Shown one piece after another: positions 25,360-34,454 of a DNA stretch of 64,000 nucleotides. The DNA is from Castellaniella hirudinis_A (lineage in GTDB: Bacteria; Pseudomonadota; Gammaproteobacteria; Burkholderiales; Burkholderiaceae_B): positions 1 to 64,000 of the forward strand of contig NZ_JBLGTV010000006.1 in the NCBI RefSeq assembly GCF_047468865.1. Direction: 5' to 3'. The notes beneath the pieces were generated by a model. It was given only the letters and a program-made list of their open reading frames with translations. It was not told where the DNA came from and searched no databases. Positions within the stretch are counted from its first letter, which is position 1; every line of letters starts with the position of its first letter. The position numbers and the translations under genes are program-made.

Positions 25360-25493
25360 CAATGGTGCGCGCAAGCTTTTTTATCCGCTAAGATAGCTGT
25401 TGGCAGCAGGCGGGCCGTCTTCATGTCCGCATCCATAGGCTTGCGCCTGTTGCTGCGCGGTTCTCAGCCAATACGGATCACTTCAATAAACGC

Positions 25494-28430
25494 ATGCGCC
25501 CATTTTCATCCCGTCGCTCAGGGTCTTCCGCCGCCAGGCTTCCTGGGCTCAGGGTATTGTCGGTGTTGTTCAATGTCGTCATGCTGGTGTTTGTCCTGGG
25601 CAATACGGCAGCCATGGTGACGGTTCTGGCGCGCTACGACACCGCGCAGGATCAAATCCAGACCCTCGACAACCTGCGCGTACTCAGCCAGCGGCTGGCC
25701 GTGCGTGCCATGCAGATGTCCGATGGAGGCTGGCTGCACACCAGCCAGACCACCCAGGAAATCCATGATTTCGATCAGGCCCTCCAGGCCCTTGCGCGTG
25801 GCGGCGTGGTCGATGGCCGGGAAATCGCCGCCCTGCGGTTTTCCCAGGCGGATCAATTGCTGCCCAAGGTCAATCGGGCTTGGGCGGTTCTCAAGGGGCG
25901 GCTGCGCACGGTCATGCTGTCTTCTTACGCCCACGCCGAAACCCGGACGGGCGAGTCCCGCGATCCGGCTTCCGGCATACAGCGGCAGTGGATCGCCGAT
26001 GATGCGGCGGCGCTGCTGGCGACGCTGGATGCGGCATCCGGTGTCTTGCTGCCCTTGATGCAGGCCGAGGAAAACCGGGCTTTGGCCTGGCTGGGCGGCT
26101 TGCTGTTGGCCACTTTGTTGCTGCTGTTGCTGGTGTTCGTGCTGGTGCGTCGCAGCATCGTGCTGCCCCTGGCGGGCCTGGGCCATGCGGTGCGGGCCCT
26201 TGTGCAGGGCAATTACACCACCCGCGTGCCGCCCTCGGGGGTGACCGAGCTCGTCCAGATCGCCCAGGGGTATAACCAGGGCATGCAGCAGATCCACGAC
26301 TTGATCACGCAGATGCGCGACAAGCAGGTCGAGCTCGAACGCGCCGAGATTATTTTCCAGGGCTTGGCCTCCAACGCCATCGTGGGGATTTTCCTGCTGG
26401 CGCAGGGCCGCTTCAGTTTCGTCAGCCAGAAAATGGCGGATATCTTCGGCTATGCCCCCGACGAAATGCGCAATCACCAGACCTTGCTGTCCGTGATCGC
26501 GCCGCGCGAACGCTACCTGGTCGACGAAGCCCTGAAATCCTGCGGCGGCCGCTCCACCACGCTGCGCTTCGAGCGCCATGGCCGGCGCAAGGACGGCAGC
26601 CAGCTCGACATCGAGGTTTTCATCACGCGGGTCGGCGCGGGCCCGGATTCCCCCCTGATCGGCCTGGTGCAGGACATCACCGAGAGCAAGCAGGCCGAAT
26701 CCTCCGCCCAATTGGCGGCAATCGCCTACGAAAACAGCAGCGAAGCCATCGTCATCACGGATGCTTCGGGGGTCATCATCGACGTCAATCCGGCCTATTC
26801 GCAGATGACGGGCTACTGGCCCGACGAAGTCGCCGGCGAGCAACTGCACCTGCTGCGCCCAGGGCGGCACAACCGCGATTTCTACGATGCGATGTGGCAT
26901 GCCATCAACACCAAGGGCCGCTGGGAAGGCGAATACTGGCTGCAGCGCAAGTCCGGCGAGGAATACGCCCAGCGGGTGGTGCTCGATACCGCCTGGAACC
27001 ACGACGGTTCGGTCAATTGCCGGGTCGTGATGTTGAGCGACGTCACGCAAAAAAAACAGGTCGAGGCCGCCATCTGGAACCAGGCCCATCATGATCCGCT
27101 GACCGCTTTGCCCAACCGCCAGTTTTTCAATGAAAAACTGGCCACCTTGGTGGCCGAGTCCAATAAAACCCGGTCGCCGCTGGCCTTGCTGTTTCTGGAT
27201 CTGGATCTGTTCAAAGAGGTCAACGACACGCTGGGCCACGGCATCGGCGACCAGTTGCTGATCCAGGTGGCCCAGCGTTTGCGGGACGCCACCCAGGCCG
27301 AGCAGCATTTCGTGGCCCGGCTCGGGGGGGACGAATTCGTCATCATCACCACCGGCGAAACGGCGACGCCCGCCCTGGAAGGGCTGTGCCAGCGAATACT
27401 GGATTCCATCACCCAGCCCTATCAGCTGGCGGGCAACCGGGTGCGGGTCTCGGCCAGCCTGGGGGGGGCGCTGTATCCCCGGGATGCCGCGACCGCCGAA
27501 GATCTCATGCGGCATGTCGATCTTGCCATGTACGCGGCCAAGGCGGCGGGCCGGGACACCTATTATTTCTTCGACCAAGCCATGCGCGACCGCGCCAATA
27601 TGCAGCACGATCTGCTGGTGACTTTGCCGCGGGCCTTGAAGGCGGGGCAGTTCTTCCTGTTGTATCAGCCTGTGTATTCCTTTGACACCGGGAAAATCCT
27701 GAAGGCCGAGGTTCTGCTGCGCTGGCGGCATCCCGGCCTGGGGGTGATCGCCCCCATGGACTTCATTCCTTTCGCCGAAGAACGCCAGTTGATCAAGCCC
27801 CTGGGCGAGTGGGTGTTCCGGCAGGCCATCACGCAGCTTGGGGTGTGGCGCGACACCCTGGCCCCCGAGCTGCGCCTGACGATCAATATTTCTCCGGGCC
27901 AGTTCGGCCTGGCCCAGTCGGCCCTGGATATGGTGCTGTCGCAGCTGGATTCCCTGGGCATTCCCAACAGCAGCCTGTCGCTGGAATTCAATGCCCATAT
28001 GCTGCAAAATCTGTCCCCGCTGACCCTGGAGCGTCTGCGCGCCTTGCATGATTCGGGCATGCGGTTCAGCATCGGCGCGATTGCAGGCGGCTTGTCGGCC
28101 TTGCTGGCCTCGCAGCGGGTCGATTTCGACGTCATCAAGCTGGAGCCCGAAATCGCGGAAAACCTCTGCGCCAGCGAGACAGCCCGGATGGTCTGCGAGG
28201 CGACCATCTCGCTGGCTCACCGGCTGGGCATGCAGGTGGTGGCCGAGGGCATTGCCGACGAGGACCAATACGCCTGTCTGCAAGCCATGGGCTGCGATGC
28301 GGGGCAGGGCTATTGGCTGGACGAGCCGCTGGATCAGGCCGCCTTCGAGCAGCGCTTGCGCGACCTGAATGCCAGCAACAGCCCCAGCGCCAGCCACAGC
28401 AGCACCGGGCCGTTGCCCCAGCGCACGTAG
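25494..28430 (+). CDS. membrane sensor with HAMP, two PAS, GGDEF and degenerate EAL domains
   Basis: A 978-residue cyclic-di-GMP signalling protein. Order: TM helix (about 21-45), periplasmic sensor region (46-195), second TM (196-220), HAMP (220-275), PAS (about 285-400), PAS (410-525), GGDEF (530-695), EAL (705-955). GGDEF is intact (ARLGGDEFVII, 611-615), but the upstream RxxD inhibitory site is absent (AEQH there). The EAL motif reads EVL, and the essential DDFG loop is replaced by GAIA (about 861-864), so phosphodiesterase activity is doubtful. It is probably a diguanylate cyclase with a regulatory EAL-like domain. The last 97 nt overlap the convergent lnt gene. Confidence 0.9.
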   Translation: MRPFSSRRSGSSAARLPGLRVLSVLFNVVMLVFVLGNTAAMVTVLARYDTAQDQIQTLDNLRVLSQRLAVRAMQMSDGGWLHTSQTTQEIHDFDQALQALARGGVVDGREIAALRFSQADQLLPKVNRAWAVLKGRLRTVMLSSYAHAETRTGESRDPASGIQRQWIADDAAALLATLDAASGVLLPLMQAEENRALAWLGGLLLATLLLLLLVFVLVRRSIVLPLAGLGHAVRALVQGNYTTRVPPSGVTELVQIAQGYNQGMQQIHDLITQMRDKQVELERAEIIFQGLASNAIVGIFLLAQGRFSFVSQKMADIFGYAPDEMRNHQTLLSVIAPRERYLVDEALKSCGGRSTTLRFERHGRRKDGSQLDIEVFITRVGAGPDSPLIGLVQDITESKQAESSAQLAAIAYENSSEAIVITDASGVIIDVNPAYSQMTGYWPDEVAGEQLHLLRPGRHNRDFYDAMWHAINTKGRWEGEYWLQRKSGEEYAQRVVLDTAWNHDGSVNCRVVMLSDVTQKKQVEAAIWNQAHHDPLTALPNRQFFNEKLATLVAESNKTRSPLALLFLDLDLFKEVNDTLGHGIGDQLLIQVAQRLRDATQAEQHFVARLGGDEFVIITTGETATPALEGLCQRILDSITQPYQLAGNRVRVSASLGGALYPRDAATAEDLMRHVDLAMYAAKAAGRDTYYFFDQAMRDRANMQHDLLVTLPRALKAGQFFLLYQPVYSFDTGKILKAEVLLRWRHPGLGVIAPMDFIPFAEERQLIKPLGEWVFRQAITQLGVWRDTLAPELRLTINISPGQFGLAQSALDMVLSQLDSLGIPNSSLSLEFNAHMLQNLSPLTLERLRALHDSGMRFSIGAIAGGLSALLASQRVDFDVIKLEPEIAENLCASETARMVCEATISLAHRLGMQVVAEGIADEDQYACLQAMGCDAGQGYWLDEPLDQAAFEQRLRDLNASNSPSASHSSTGPLPQRT

Positions 28431-29917
28431 GGCGTCAGGCCCGTGGTGCCCTGTATCTCCACATCCAGCACGCCGGGCCTGCCGGGGTCGAGCATGCCGC
28501 GTATCTCCCCGTGGGGGTCGATGGCGGCCGTCATGCCGGTATTGGTGGCGCGGATGATCGGCCGGGCGGTTTCCAGCGCCCGCAGGCGCGAAATCCACAA
28601 ATGCTGGCGCAAGGCCCAGGTGTCGCCGAACCAGGCCAGGTTGCTGAGATTGACCAGAATGCCCGCGCTGTCTTCCGGCCGGGCGACCGCCGTGGCGATT
28701 TCCTCGCCAAAGGCGTCTTCGTAGCAGATATTGATGGCGAAGCGCTGGCCGCCTAGCCGAAACGGGGCCTGGCCCAGGCCGCCGGCGTCGAAATCCCCCA
28801 GCGGAATGCGCATGGCCTGGACGAACCAGCGGAAGCCGGGAGGGATGAATTCGCCGAAGGGCACCAGGTGGTGTTTGTCGTAGTGCCAGCGGCCCGGCGC
28901 CAGGGGCGGTTGCTGGTCTCCGGGCAGGATGAGGGTGGCGCTGTTGGTATAGCGGTCCCGTCCGTCGCGCCGGGTGTGCAGGGGCAGGCCCAGCAAGATG
29001 CCGGCCTGGGTCTGCCGGGCCAGATCCAGCCAGGGCTGCCAGATTTCCGGGGGGAGGCGATCCTGCATGGCGGGCATGACAGTCTCGGGCAGGACGATCA
29101 GGGCGGGCGGATTCGCGGGCGATTTCGCCGCCAGCCCGGCCAACTGCAGCAGGTGCCGCTGGGTGGCCGCCAGGGCGGCGGGATCGAACTTGCTGTCCTG
29201 GGGGGTGGCGGGCTGCACCAGCCGCACCAGCAGGGGGTCGCCCTGGGGGCGGCTCCATTCGATGTGCGCCATGGCGATGCCTATCAGTCCCGTCGCCAGA
29301 GTCAGGGCGATGGTGCTGGCCGCGCTGCGGTCATAGGCGGTGTCCTTGGCGCGGATCATCAGCGCGATGGATCCCGCCGCGAAGGCGGACAGCCAGGCCA
29401 CGCCGTACACGCCGATCAGGGGCGCCCAGGCGGCGAACATGCCTTCGGCGTGCGCGTATCCCGCGTTCAGCCAGGGAAACCCCGTCCAGAGCGTGCCGCG
29501 CAGCCATTCAAACAGCGTCCAGGCGCCCGCCCACGCCAGGGCGTTCAGGATCTGGCGGCCCGCGCGCTGCTCGGGCTGGGCGCAGCCGGCGCACAGCCAG
29601 GCGCACAGGGCGCAGGCGGCGGCGGCATACAGGGCCATGGCGGCGGCAAACAGCAGCAGCGCCCCGATGGCCAGGGCCAGGGGCAGGCCGCCGTACTGGT
29701 GCATGCTGATCGTCAGCCAGTACACGCCGACGGTGAACTGCGCCAAGCCGAACAGCCAGCCGCGCCCCGCCGCCTGGCGCGCGTTCCGGGCCTTGAACGT
29801 GTGCGCGGCCAGCACGGACAGGCTGGCGATCTGGACGAAGGGCAGGCTCCAGGCCGGCAGCGGGCCGGGCGCAAAACAAAGGGCCTGCAAGGCCCCGGCG
29901 AGCAAAACGGCGATCAT
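28334..29917 (-). CDS. lnt: apolipoprotein N-acyltransferase Lnt
   Basis: A 527-residue inner-membrane enzyme that adds the third acyl chain to lipoproteins. The N-terminal half holds about 7 membrane helices. The nitrilase-like periplasmic domain carries the catalytic Glu (LPETVMP), Lys (YDKHHLVPFGEF) and Cys (INICYEDAFGEE) of the family triad. A final helix lies at about 500-520. It overlaps corC upstream by 4 nt (ATGA) in the conserved ybeZ-ybeY-ybeX-lnt order, and its 3' end overlaps the GGDEF-EAL gene by 97 nt tail to tail. Confidence 0.94.
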   Translation of the reverse strand: MIAVLLAGALQALCFAPGPLPAWSLPFVQIASLSVLAAHTFKARNARQAAGRGWLFGLAQFTVGVYWLTISMHQYGGLPLALAIGALLLFAAAMALYAAAACALCAWLCAGCAQPEQRAGRQILNALAWAGAWTLFEWLRGTLWTGFPWLNAGYAHAEGMFAAWAPLIGVYGVAWLSAFAAGSIALMIRAKDTAYDRSAASTIALTLATGLIGIAMAHIEWSRPQGDPLLVRLVQPATPQDSKFDPAALAATQRHLLQLAGLAAKSPANPPALIVLPETVMPAMQDRLPPEIWQPWLDLARQTQAGILLGLPLHTRRDGRDRYTNSATLILPGDQQPPLAPGRWHYDKHHLVPFGEFIPPGFRWFVQAMRIPLGDFDAGGLGQAPFRLGGQRFAINICYEDAFGEEIATAVARPEDSAGILVNLSNLAWFGDTWALRQHLWISRLRALETARPIIRATNTGMTAAIDPHGEIRGMLDPGRPGVLDVEIQGTTGLTPYVRWGNGPVLLWLALGLLLAFRSRKRCSKAA

Positions 29918-30807
29918 GCGGATGCGGGCGTCGGTGCCGTGCCGGCATCTTCGGGCGGGCCCAGGCGCTGGATGTGCAGCCAGCGGGCGCGCTTGCCGTC
30001 GGCGCCCACCACGGTGAAGGCCAGCCCGTGGGCTTCGTGGCGTTCGCCTCGGCGCGGAATGTGGCCGAGCTCGGCGGCCAGCCAGCCGTTCAGGGTGTCG
30101 CAGTCCTGGTCGGGCAGCGATACGTCGAAGGCGGCGTTGAAGTCTTCGATTTCGGTGATCCCCATGGCGCGCCAGCTGTTGTCGCCCGTGCGGAAGATGG
30201 TTTTTTCGTCCTCGTCGTCGAATTCGTCCTCGATGTCGCCGACGATTTGTTCCAGCACGTCTTCCATGGTGACCAGGCCGCAGATGCCGCCGTGCTCGTC
30301 GATCACGATGGCCAGGTGGTTGCGGCTCATGCGGAATTCGTGCAGCAGTTCGTTCAGGCGCTTGGTTTCGGGGATGAAGACCGGCGGGCGCACCAGCGCC
30401 CGGATGTCCAGGGCGTGGTCGGACAGGGTGAGCAGCAGGTCTTTGGCCAGCAGCACGCCGATGATGTTGTCGCGGTCGCCTTCGTAGACCGGAAAGCGGG
30501 AATGGCCGGTCTCGGTGATGAAGGGCATCAGGTCGGCCAGCGGCTGGCTGACGTCCAGCAAATCCATGCGGGATCGGGACACCATGATATCGGCGACGGT
30601 TTTGTCCGCGACTTCGAGCGCCCCGGAAATCATGGCATACGATTCGCCATCCAGGATGGAGTGATCGTGGGCGGCCTCCAGGACGGCGCGGATGCCTTCG
30701 CGGTCAGCGGGCGGCGCGGGCCGCAGCAAGGCCTTGAGGCGGGAAAAAAAGGAGTTCGTCGGCGACGCAGGTCGGGGGTCGGGGTCTGGAGCGTGAGGGT
30801 CTGGCAT
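29914..30807 (-). CDS. corC: CorC/HlyC-type CBS-domain protein (YbeX)
   Basis: A 297-residue cytoplasmic protein with paired CBS domains (about 70-190: VADIMVSRSRMDLLDV, VTMEDVLEQIVGDIEDEFDDEDE) and a C-terminal CorC_HlyC domain (about 205-285). The family is linked to Mg/Co homeostasis and, in E. coli YbeX, to ribosome quality; it has no transporter helices here. ATG 30807 (MPDPHAPDPD) is chosen; in-frame ATGs at 30840 and 30891 lie closer to an intercistronic hairpin. It is coupled to lnt by ATGA. Confidence 0.88.
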   Translation of the reverse strand: MPDPHAPDPDPRPASPTNSFFSRLKALLRPAPPADREGIRAVLEAAHDHSILDGESYAMISGALEVADKTVADIMVSRSRMDLLDVSQPLADLMPFITETGHSRFPVYEGDRDNIIGVLLAKDLLLTLSDHALDIRALVRPPVFIPETKRLNELLHEFRMSRNHLAIVIDEHGGICGLVTMEDVLEQIVGDIEDEFDDEDEKTIFRTGDNSWRAMGITEIEDFNAAFDVSLPDQDCDTLNGWLAAELGHIPRRGERHEAHGLAFTVVGADGKRARWLHIQRLGPPEDAGTAPTPASA

Positions 30808-30880
30808 TGTCCGAAGGACGAGTGGGGAATGTTCTAGCATAACCGAAAATCCGCGGGCGACAAGCAAATCGCGGCGGCCG

Positions 30881-30899
30881 GCCGGCGGCATCCGCCGGC
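30881..30899 (-). other. intercistronic hairpin between ybeY and corC
   Basis: GCCGGCGG (30881-30888) pairs perfectly with CCGCCGGC (30892-30899) around a 3-nt loop. It lies in the 113-bp gap after the ybeY stop. With no T-run it more likely protects or processes mRNA than terminates it. It argues against the most upstream corC start (30891), which would fall inside it. Confidence 0.45.
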
Positions 30900-30920
30900 G
30901 AACCGGCAGGGTATCTTCGG

Positions 30921-31406
30921 TCAGGTTTGATCAAAGGTGCCGTAGGGGTCGGGGATGCCCTGGGCCGTCAGGATGGCGGTTTCCAGGGCTTCCATGCGCG
31001 TCGCGTCGTCTGGTTCGATGTGGTCGTAGCCCAGGGCGTGCAGCACCCCGTGGGTCACCAGGTGGGCGGCGTGCTGCCGCAGGGTCTTGCCGTGTTCCGC
31101 GGCTTCTTGCCGCAAGACCGGGACGCACAGCACGATGTCGCCGCTGATCAGGCCGGATGGATCCGCGCCGTATTCGAAGGTGAGGACATTGGTGGCGTAG
31201 TCGCGTTGCCGCCAGGCGGCGTTCAGGCTTTTGCCTTCGTCGGCATCCACCAGGCGCAAGGTCAGGGCGACCGGCTGGCCCGCGCGCGGATCCGGGGCGG
31301 CCAGCGCCGCGCCCAGCGCCCGGCCCACCCAGCGGCGCAGGCGCCAGCGGGGCAGTTCGGGCGCGGGGGCGGCATACTGGATGCCGAGCGAAAAATCAGG
31401 ATACAT
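30921..31406 (-). CDS. ybeY: endoribonuclease YbeY (rRNA maturation)
   Basis: A 161-residue zinc metalloprotein needed for 16S rRNA 3'-end maturation and ribosome quality control. The zinc motif THGVLHALGYDH sits near residue 120 (H-x3-H-x5-H). VLTFEYGADPSGLISGDIVLC precedes it, as in the family. It overlaps the phoH stop by 11 nt. Confidence 0.95.
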   Translation of the reverse strand: MYPDFSLGIQYAAPAPELPRWRLRRWVGRALGAALAAPDPRAGQPVALTLRLVDADEGKSLNAAWRQRDYATNVLTFEYGADPSGLISGDIVLCVPVLRQEAAEHGKTLRQHAAHLVTHGVLHALGYDHIEPDDATRMEALETAILTAQGIPDPYGTFDQT

Positions 31407-32412
31407 GGTCGCCCGCCTTTTCGTAGGCGTCCACGATTTTCGCCACCAGCGGGTGGCGCACCACGTCGTGGCTGGTGAAGCGGGTCTGGGCGATGCCCGG
31501 CACGCCGTCCAGCACGTCCAGCGCGTGCAGCAGGCCGCTTTGGTGGTTCTTGGGCAAATCCACCTGGGAAGGGTCGCCGTTGATGACGGCCTTGCTGCCG
31601 AAACCGATGCGCGTCAGGAACATTTTCATTTGTTCCGGCGTGGTGTTCTGGGCTTCGTCCAGGATGATGAAAGCGTGGTTCAGGGTGCGCCCGCGCATAT
31701 AGGCCAGCGGGGCGATCTCGATGGTCTGTTTTTCAAACAGCCGCTGGGTTTTTTCAAAGCCCAGCAGATCGTACAGGGCGTCGTACAGCGGCCGCAGGTA
31801 GGGATCGACCTTCTGAACCAGATCGCCCGGCAGAAAGCCCAGACGTTCGCCGGCTTCGACGGCCGGCCGGGTCAGCACCAGGCGGGCCACGGATTCGCGT
31901 TCCAGCGCGTCGATGGCGCAGGCCACGGCCAGCCAGGTCTTGCCGGTGCCTGCGGGCCCCACGCCGAAGGTCACGTCGTGGCTCAGGATGGCTTTCAGAT
32001 AGTCGCGCTGGCGTGGCGTGCGCGGGCGCAGGTCGGACTTCCGGGTGCGCAGGGCGAAGCCGTCTTCGTCGTCCACCGGGGGCAGATCCGGCAACGGCCT
32101 GGCCTCTGCGGCCGGGGGGGCGGCGTCCCGGTTGCCCAGTTCGATCAGCCCCAGTTGCAGATCGTCCAGCGACAGGGGCTGCCGGGTGGCCTGTTCGTGG
32201 AACCAGCGCAGGGCCTGGCGGGTTTCGGCGGCCCGGGCGCCGCGGATGCTGAAGCGGTTGCCCCGGCGGCTGATGGTGACGTCGTGGGCCTGTTCGATCT
32301 GGCGCAGGTTTTCGTCCAGCGGGCCGCATAGATTGGCCAGTTGGGCGTTGCCGCCCATCAGTTGAAGGGCCAGCGGGCGATTGCCCGTGGCGTTGGGACG
32401 CGGGGCGCTCAT
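31396..32412 (-). CDS. ybeZ: PhoH-like ATPase (YbeZ)
   Basis: A 338-residue cytoplasmic P-loop ATPase that works with YbeY in rRNA processing. The Walker A motif is GPAGTGKTWLA (about 153-163) and the Walker B/DEAQ-type segment is FIILDEAQNTT (about 252). An N-terminal KH-like region (about 25-90, VTISRRGNRFSIRG) and a charged linker precede it. The gene starts in the ATGA overlap with miaB. Confidence 0.94.
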   Translation of the reverse strand: MSAPRPNATGNRPLALQLMGGNAQLANLCGPLDENLRQIEQAHDVTISRRGNRFSIRGARAAETRQALRWFHEQATRQPLSLDDLQLGLIELGNRDAAPPAAEARPLPDLPPVDDEDGFALRTRKSDLRPRTPRQRDYLKAILSHDVTFGVGPAGTGKTWLAVACAIDALERESVARLVLTRPAVEAGERLGFLPGDLVQKVDPYLRPLYDALYDLLGFEKTQRLFEKQTIEIAPLAYMRGRTLNHAFIILDEAQNTTPEQMKMFLTRIGFGSKAVINGDPSQVDLPKNHQSGLLHALDVLDGVPGIAQTRFTSHDVVRHPLVAKIVDAYEKAGDHVS

Positions 32413-33896
32413 GCGCGGATACCGTTGGTTTCGGCGGTGACGATTTCGCCGCGCAGGGTGTTGGTCAGCGCCTGCGTGATGCGCACGTCCACCATCTGGC
32501 CGATCAGGCGCGCCTGCCCGGCGAAGTTGACGATGCGGTTGTTTTCGGTGCGGCCTTTCATGTCGGCCGGGTCTTTCTTGGATGGGCCTTCGACCAGCAG
32601 GCGCTGGATGCCGCCCACCATGGCCTGGCTGTAGGCCGCCGCCTGTTCATTGATGAGCGCCTGCAGGCGGTGCAGGCGATCCAGTTTCTCGGCCTGGGGA
32701 ACGGGGTCGTCGAGGTCGGCGGCCGGGGTGCCGGGGCGCTTGGAGTAGACGAACGAAAAGGACTGGTCGAAGCCCACGTGGCGCACGAGATCCATGGTTT
32801 TCTGGAAGTCTTCCTCGGTTTCGCCGGGAAAGCCGATGATGAAATCGGACGACAGGGTGATGTCGGGACGGGCGGCCTTCAGGCGGCGGATGATGGATTT
32901 GTATTCCAGGGCGGTATAGCCGCGTTTCATGGCGGCCAGCACGCGGTCGCTGCCCGCCTGCACCGGCAGATGCAGAAACGGCACCAGCTTGGGCAGGCGG
33001 CCATGCGCCTCGATGAGCCGGGCGGTCATTTCCTTGGGGTGCGATGTCGTGTAGCGGATACGCTCGATGCCGGGGATGTCGTGCACGTAGTCCAGCAGCA
33101 TGGCGAAGTCGGCGATTTCGCCGGTTTCCCCCAGGGGGCCCCGGTAGGCGTTGACATTTTGTCCCAGCAGGGTGACTTCGCGCACGCCCTGGTCGGCCAG
33201 GTCGGCGATCTCGGTCAGCACGTCGTCGAAGGGGCGCGAGACCTCGGCCCCCCGCGTGTAGGGCACCACGCAGAAGCTGCAGTATTTGCTACAGCCTTCC
33301 ATGATGGACACATAGGCGGCGGGGCCTTCCACCCGGGCGGGGGGCAGGGCGTCGAATTTTTCGATCAGGGGGAAGGAAATGTCCACCTGGGATTGGCCCG
33401 TGGCGCGGCGGCGGTCGATGAGTTCGGGCAGGCGGTGCAGCGTCTGCGGGCCGAAGACGACGTCCACATAGGGGGCGCGGCGCACGATGGCCTCGCCTTC
33501 CTGGCTGGCCACGCAGCCGCCCACACCGATCACCAGGCCGGGTTTGGCCTGTTTCAGGTGCTGCACGCGGCCCAGATCGGAAAAGACTTTTTCCTGGGCC
33601 TTTTCGCGCACCGAACAGGTGTTGAACAAGATGATGTCGGCGTCGTCGGGCGTATCGGTGAGTTCGACCCCTTGGGCGGCGCGCAGGATGTCCACCATTT
33701 TTTCGGAGTCGTATTCGTTCATCTGGCAGCCGAAGGTGCGGATGAACAATTTTTTGTGCTGGCCCGGCTGCATGGGCTGCAGCAGGCCGGCCAGAGTTTC
33801 GTCCTGGGCCTGGCGCCAGGCCTGGTCTTTCAGGTGTTCGGCGGATTCGCGGGAAGCGGGGATGACGCCGGGACGGCGCACGGGGGTGTCTTGCAT
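32409..33896 (-). CDS. miaB: tRNA-2-methylthio-N6-dimethylallyladenosine synthase MiaB
   Basis: A 495-residue radical SAM methylthiotransferase that modifies A37 of tRNAs reading UNN codons. The N-terminal UPF0004 domain has three Cys (FGCQMNEYDS, FNTCSVRE, GCVASQEG). The radical SAM motif is CSKYCSFC near 190. A TRAM domain closes the protein. It carries about 45 extra N-terminal residues before KKLFIRTFGCQ, so a later start cannot be excluded. It heads the miaB-ybeZ-ybeY-corC-lnt run. Confidence 0.94.
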   Translation of the reverse strand: MQDTPVRRPGVIPASRESAEHLKDQAWRQAQDETLAGLLQPMQPGQHKKLFIRTFGCQMNEYDSEKMVDILRAAQGVELTDTPDDADIILFNTCSVREKAQEKVFSDLGRVQHLKQAKPGLVIGVGGCVASQEGEAIVRRAPYVDVVFGPQTLHRLPELIDRRRATGQSQVDISFPLIEKFDALPPARVEGPAAYVSIMEGCSKYCSFCVVPYTRGAEVSRPFDDVLTEIADLADQGVREVTLLGQNVNAYRGPLGETGEIADFAMLLDYVHDIPGIERIRYTTSHPKEMTARLIEAHGRLPKLVPFLHLPVQAGSDRVLAAMKRGYTALEYKSIIRRLKAARPDITLSSDFIIGFPGETEEDFQKTMDLVRHVGFDQSFSFVYSKRPGTPAADLDDPVPQAEKLDRLHRLQALINEQAAAYSQAMVGGIQRLLVEGPSKKDPADMKGRTENNRIVNFAGQARLIGQMVDVRITQALTNTLRGEIVTAETNGIRA

Positions 33897-33972
33897 GATG
33901 GGCGTGCCGGGGCGGGTTTATATCCCGAGGGCGTAAAGATGGACAATCTGGCATTTTACGCCATGTTTGCGG

Positions 33973-34257
33973 TTAACCGTTGTTTCGGTAGAGTCGTCCA
34001 TTGCAGTGGTTGCAGATAAAAATTCTTTTGGTGCTGGTTGCATTATCCCAACCGAAGTTCCGAATGCTTTTTGATCCACATCGCACGCATTTAATGCCAT
34101 TTCCGGTGTTGCAATGCGGGTATTTTTCTAAATACTCTTTAATCGTTAAAGTGTTTCGCCATATTTTTCCTTTTTTGAAAATTTTGTGCAGAAAATAGCA
34201 AACTATAAAAACAGCGATTATGGGTAAAAATGCTGTTAATGCTGTTGGTTCTTTCAT
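33973..34257 (-). CDS. small membrane protein with a zinc-ribbon tail
   Basis: A 94-residue protein. An N-terminal hydrophobic helix (about 9-25, LPIIAVFIVCYFLH) is followed by basic residues, then a C-terminal zinc ribbon with CVRC and CNHC separated by about 18 residues (KSIRNFGWDN between) and an ending GRLYRNNG. Similar short proteins occur in unrelated proteobacteria; function is unknown. Base composition is strikingly AT-rich with matching codon use, unlike every neighbour, so recent transfer is likely. The region up to miaB (33897-33972) and upstream (34258-34390) is also relatively AT-rich. No ribosome site is obvious. Confidence 0.72.
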   Translation of the reverse strand: MKEPTALTAFLPIIAVFIVCYFLHKIFKKGKIWRNTLTIKEYLEKYPHCNTGNGIKCVRCGSKSIRNFGWDNATSTKRIFICNHCNGRLYRNNG

Positions 34258-34390
34258 GGATAAAATTATCGGTTGGGCTTTTTGCTACTCGATGATGATG
34301 CCGGGCTTTGCTGATGTCCTCGCATGATTCCTGCGGAAAACAGCCCGCAGGGGAGAGGATGGGAATTGCTTAGAATCGCAGCGCCCCCCA

Positions 34391-34414
34391 CGGAGTGCCC
34401 TGCAGGGCACTCCG
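34391..34414. repeat. 24-bp perfect palindrome downstream of secF
   Basis: CGGAGTGCCCTG is followed directly by CAGGGCACTCCG, a perfect palindrome. It lies just outside the AT-rich islet and 10 bp from a second hairpin (34425-34454). It may be an RNA hairpin (secF terminator region) or a DNA-binding or recombination site; the sequence alone cannot decide. Confidence 0.6.
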
Positions 34415-34424
34415 ATTCGATCGG

Positions 34425-34454
34425 CACGGGACAGTCCATTGGGACTGTCCCGTG
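34425..34454 (-). terminator. strong hairpin just downstream of secF
   Basis: CACGGGACAGTCC (34425-34437) pairs perfectly with GGACTGTCCCGTG (34442-34454) around ATTG. It starts 7 nt after the secF stop on the minus strand and is followed by the 24-bp palindrome. The position suits termination of the secDF transcript, although there is no T-run. Confidence 0.6.

Noticed and set aside
25518..29258. A 1246-codon minus-strand open frame opposite the GGDEF-EAL gene and extending into lnt
   Set aside because: Low-complexity shadow composition; both the GGDEF-EAL gene and lnt are clearly coding in other frames.
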